36,176 bases of DNA from Cudoniella acicularis (taxonomy: Eukaryota; Ascomycota; Leotiomycetes; Helotiales; Helotiaceae), in the NCBI GenBank assembly GCA_013054445.1, contig JAAMPI010000475.1:1-36176 (forward strand), written 5' to 3'. Shown here piece by piece: positions 32,910 to 36,176 of this stretch. The notes under the pieces were generated by a model, which ran no database searches, was not told where the DNA came from, and saw only the letters and a list, made by a program, of their open reading frames with translations. The position numbers and the translations under genes are program-made. The stretch's first letter is position 1. Every line of letters begins with the position of its first letter.

Positions 32910-35502
32910 ATGGAATACATGTATTCGAACATCATCGACCCTTCCACTTACGAGACCCAAGGCCTTTGCGATGGAATCGATCTTAGGAGACATGTGGCTG
33001 GCGACCTTGAAGAGATCGGTACATTCAGGGCCCAGGAGGATTGGCGCCGCTTGGTAGGGCCGGTAGCAAGGCCTTATAAGGGTGGCTTGAGCCCAAATTT
33101 CAGTTTCATGACCGTCTCGGTGCCTGAGTGTATGTCGGAGAGACTGGAGATTATCAGTTATGCGAATGAATTCGCTTTCCTTCATGATGGTATGTACCCA
33201 TGTGCCTTTAGGACATCTCGAATGAGAAATGTGATGGATGACGCTAATTCCATTGTAGATGTCATCGAAGTCGCTAGTAAAGACGTCCGCGACGCATCTA
33301 ATGACGAGATGCTGGAAGCTTTCGAAGAGGGCGCTCAGACCGGCAAGATCGAAGACAAAGGCGCCTCTGGAAAGCGCAAAATCGCTGCTCAGATTCTAAA
33401 TGAGATGATGGGGATTGACCCTGAGAGAGCCATGGTTGCTGTCAAGAGCTGGGCAACTTTCGTCCAATATGCGAGTGGAAGACATCATGACGTGCATTTT
33501 AATACGCTGGAAGAGTACATTCCGTACAGGTGTCTCGATGTGGGATACATGTTCTGGCATGGCCTCGTCACGTTCGGCTGCGCTCTCACTATTCCCGACG
33601 AAGAGGCCGATGTGACAAGGGAGCTTCTCACGCCTGCTTTGATCGCTGCCTCCCTCGGCAACGATCTATTCTCATACGAGAAGGAGTACGAAGACACCAT
33701 GAAGGCAGGCCTGCCTGACGTCGTGAACGCCGTTTGGGTCATCATGGGCGAGAACGGCTGTAGCGAAGCAGAAGCCAAGGATATCTGCAGGGAGCGCATC
33801 CGCGTCGAAAATGCTAAGTACGTTAAGGTGGTCGAGGAAACCAGGAAGCGGACAGACCTCTGCGACGATGTCAAGAGATACGTCGAGGTCATGCAGTACT
33901 CCCTTTCCGGCAACCTTGTTTGGAGTATTCAGTGCCCAAGATACAATAAAGAGGCCAAGTACAACGAGTTGCAGATGTTGAGAGCTAAACATGGCCTGGA
34001 GAAATACCCAGCACGATGGCCTCCAACCGAAGCAACCAACGGCACTTCTGTCGTCGTCAATGGCCATACGGAGGAGAAGCCGTTGGAAAAGGAAAACCTC
34101 AGCGAAGATGACGAACAGATGTACTGGGGCCTTAACGGTGTCGGCATCCGTGTCGGCAATGGCGTTGATGAGCACGGTGTTGGACGCTATGAGTCCACCA
34201 AGGCGAACGGTCAAGTCAACGGCAACGGCACTGCCAACGGTCACAGTACCACCAATGGAAACGGTACCGCTAACGGCCAGGTCAACGGCAACAGCAACGG
34301 CACTGCCAACGGCCACAGTACCACCAATGGCGACAGTACCGCTAACGGCAAAAAGACCAATGGTGTCAAGAACTCGGCACATAGCGCGAAACCGAGTGCG
34401 GATTCGCTCGTTCTCGAGAATGTGGTGTCTTTGGCGCTTGATTCGAATTTGCCGGAATTGAGTGATGATGTGAGTTGCGCATCTTCCCTATGCTAATTCC
34501 CTTTTGACTAACGGAAATTCTCAGGTTGTTCTCCAACCATATCGGTACCTGACCTCCCTCCCTTCGAAAGGTTTCCGTGATCAAGCCATCGACTCTCTCA
34601 ACATATGGCTCAAGGTCCCCGCGAAGTCGGCTAAGACGATCAAGAGCGTCATCAAGATGCTGCATAGCGCTTCTCTCATGTAAGTCTTTTTCTCCTCATT
34701 TAAATGAGCTCCCTTCCTGCTCTTTTCCTAACAACGCCTCAGGCTCGACGATCTCGAAGACGGCTCACCACTCCGTCGTGGCAAACCCTCTACACATGAT
34801 ATCTATGGCGCCGCCCAAACCATCAACAGCGCGACCTACCAATATATTCAAGCCACGAACTTGGCTGCCGAGCTCAGCAACCCATCATGTTTCCGCATCT
34901 TCGTCGAAGAAATGCAACACCTGTATGTGGGGCAGAGCTACGATCTCTACTGGACGCATAACGCGCTATGCCCGTCCATATCAGAGTACCTCAAGATGGT
35001 TGACGACAAGACAGGCGGCCTGTTCCGCATGCTAACACGGTTTATGATTGCAGAGAGTCCGGTCGGCGAGAAGCTATCGGGCGTCGATCTGAACCTGTTG
35101 AGTTGCCTCATTGGCCGCTTCTTCCAGATCCGCGACGACTACCAGAACCTCACTTCGGCCGACTACGCCAAGCAGAAGGGCTTTGCTGAAGACCTCGATG
35201 AAGGGAAGTACTCATTCACGCTGATCCACTGCATCCAGGCTCTCGAGGCGGAGCCCAAGTTTGTAGGTGATGCGATGCAGTTGCGCGCAGTCCTCGTGAA
35301 GAGGAGGGTCGAAGGGAAGCTCAGCAATGAGGCCAAGCGAGAGGTCTTAGCGATCATGAAAAAGACAAAGAGTTTGGAGTACACGCTTGGCGTTTTGAGG
35401 GAGCTGCATAGCGAGTTGGAAAAGGAGGTCGGGGTTTTAGAAGGGAAATTTAGTGGCGAGAACTTCCAATTGAGATTGCTGCTAGAGATGTTGAAGGTGT
35501 AG
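32910..35502 (+). CDS. Bifunctional terpene synthase (class I cyclase plus prenyltransferase), PaFS/AcOS type
   Basis: Exons 32910-33189, 33259-34469, 34525-34679 and 34743-35502 total 2406 nt, 801 residues, all phases consistent. N-terminal class I cyclase: metal motif DDVIE (D93, D94, E97) and NSE triad NDLFSYEKE (N228, S232, E236). A low-complexity Asn-Gly linker (about 410-465) follows. C-terminal polyprenyl diphosphate synthase: first motif DDLED (551-555) then GSPLRRGKP, and second motif RDDYQN (D680, D681). Fungal chimeras of this layout (fusicoccadiene synthase PaFS, ophiobolin F synthase AcOS) make GGPP or GFPP from IPP and DMAPP and cyclise it to a di- or sesterterpene in the cytosol. 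Which product forms cannot be told here. The first intron (69 bp) splits the first Asp motif and is itself stop-free and in phase. The divergent P450 is the likely next enzyme. Confidence 0.93.
34206..34365 (+). repeat. Coding minisatellite in the terpene synthase linker
   Basis: A unit of about 66 bp (34206-34271) is followed by a 72 bp copy (34272-34346), differing by a 6 bp in-frame insertion and a few silent changes. They encode NGQVNGNGTANG / HSTTNG type repeats. Frame is kept, so repeat-number changes would only alter the length of the linker between the cyclase and prenyltransferase domains. Confidence 0.8.
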
Positions 35503-36176
35503 GATAGCTGGTGGAAGAACTGAACTGATGGGTGAGAAAGATTGAAATTTGTGAGGAGTGGAGGAAGTATATTCTGATAGATTGTCTGATGGGTCGGCGC
35601 TAGTCTTTGCTTTTTGTGGTCTTCTTTTGTATTTTGGGAACGTGCGGATAAATCGAGTGGCGGATTGCGGCTGATTGGCCCTTGGGCTTGCGCTTTAGCT
35701 TAGCAAGCCTCCCGCTACGGTAGTTGGTCGTTACGGCAGTTAGAGTAACCTTGCTTTTTACCCGAGATCTTCGTCCCTTGCAGGTAGCAGAGTGAGGCCG
35801 CACCGGCCGCATCGGCCGCCTCTCTTATAAATCTTTACATCTATGACACAACCGATAACTTTCTCCTTGCCTGTGACCGTTACAGCCCAAGATACGCGTG
35901 ATTAAGCGACATGTCCAGCCAATCAAAGGATGCATATCAATTGGGTTTTGATGGTCGATCCATGCTGACACAGATTTTTTCGCAACGCTTGCAGGCAAGC
36001 AGATGCAGTAGCTACAGTAACATCGCGAATTCTGGTTATGAAATATTATAGCTATGTTTATTGTCAACGATATAATCGTAATAAGAATAGAGAGATTTGT
36101 TTTAAGCGTCTAGAATAGAAGTAAAGCAGTTGTAATTCTTTACGCGCTAGAAAAGGGTTTCTAAATATTATTCATT
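35503..36176. other. 3' flank of the terpene synthase gene
   Basis: These 674 bp to the window end hold no recognisable gene. Short minus-strand open frames at 35600-35812 (basic, Lys/Arg-rich) and 35825-36067 have no known motif. The part from about 36040 is AT-rich and may begin another eroded repeat. Confidence 0.45.

Noticed and set aside
32898..34665. Minus-strand frames over the terpene synthase, including the long one at 33672-34382
   Set aside because: The antisense of the NG-repeat linker gives a Val/Ala/Gly-rich open frame by composition; the plus strand has all catalytic motifs.
35600..35812. Basic 70-residue minus-strand frame resembling a small nuclear protein
   Set aside because: Composition alone (Lys/Arg-rich); no family recognised and no supporting context.

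Overview
The window is from a filamentous ascomycete (Pezizomycotina). It has genes with many 42-70 bp GT-AG introns, HET-domain genes, Tc1/mariner and LTR relics, and stretches where C-to-T and G-to-A changes turn Trp, Gln and Arg codons into stops, as expected of repeat-induced point mutation (RIP). No species can be named from sequence alone; all gene models were spliced by hand.

Layout. 1-430: RIP-damaged end of a Tc1/mariner element. 1095-7506 (+): an intact 16-exon NRPS-PKS hybrid of about 1880 residues, C-A-PCP-KS-ACP-TE. It resembles tenuazonic acid synthetase TAS1 but carries an added carrier protein and thioesterase. 8107-8740 (-): eroded 3' part of a gene. 8741-10541: AT-rich, with a GAATA hairpin. 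10542-12397 (+): broken HET gene. 12863-14181 (-): dioxygenase pseudogene related to XanA/TauD. 14516-16421 (-): intact secreted GMC oxidoreductase. 16838-17760 (-): DUF7726-like gene with a one-base shift. 18383-19293 (-): LPMO-like secreted-protein gene split by a solo LTR with a perfect target duplication. 19294-25560: transposon graveyard holding a Tc1/mariner copy with both terminal repeats. 25566-28167 (-): RIP-damaged DUF7708-HET fusion. 28168-30165: more Tc1 and LTR relics. 30166-32141 (-) and 32910-35502 (+): a divergent cytochrome P450 and bifunctional terpene synthase pair, probably a small terpene cluster.

Two secondary-metabolite loci therefore sit at the edges of repeat-rich, RIP-affected DNA with HET and LPMO-like wreckage between them. 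The terpene synthase would make its own C20/C25 prenyl diphosphate, cyclise it, and hand the hydrocarbon to the P450. The P450 as written has one extra base in an A9 run, so its activity depends on whether that base is real. The NRPS-PKS has no recognisable tailoring genes beside it and may act alone, as TAS1 does. The most notable items are the C-A-PCP-KS-ACP-TE order with an Asn in place of the second KS histidine, the divergent terpene pair, and the LTR insertion that can be undone to the base.
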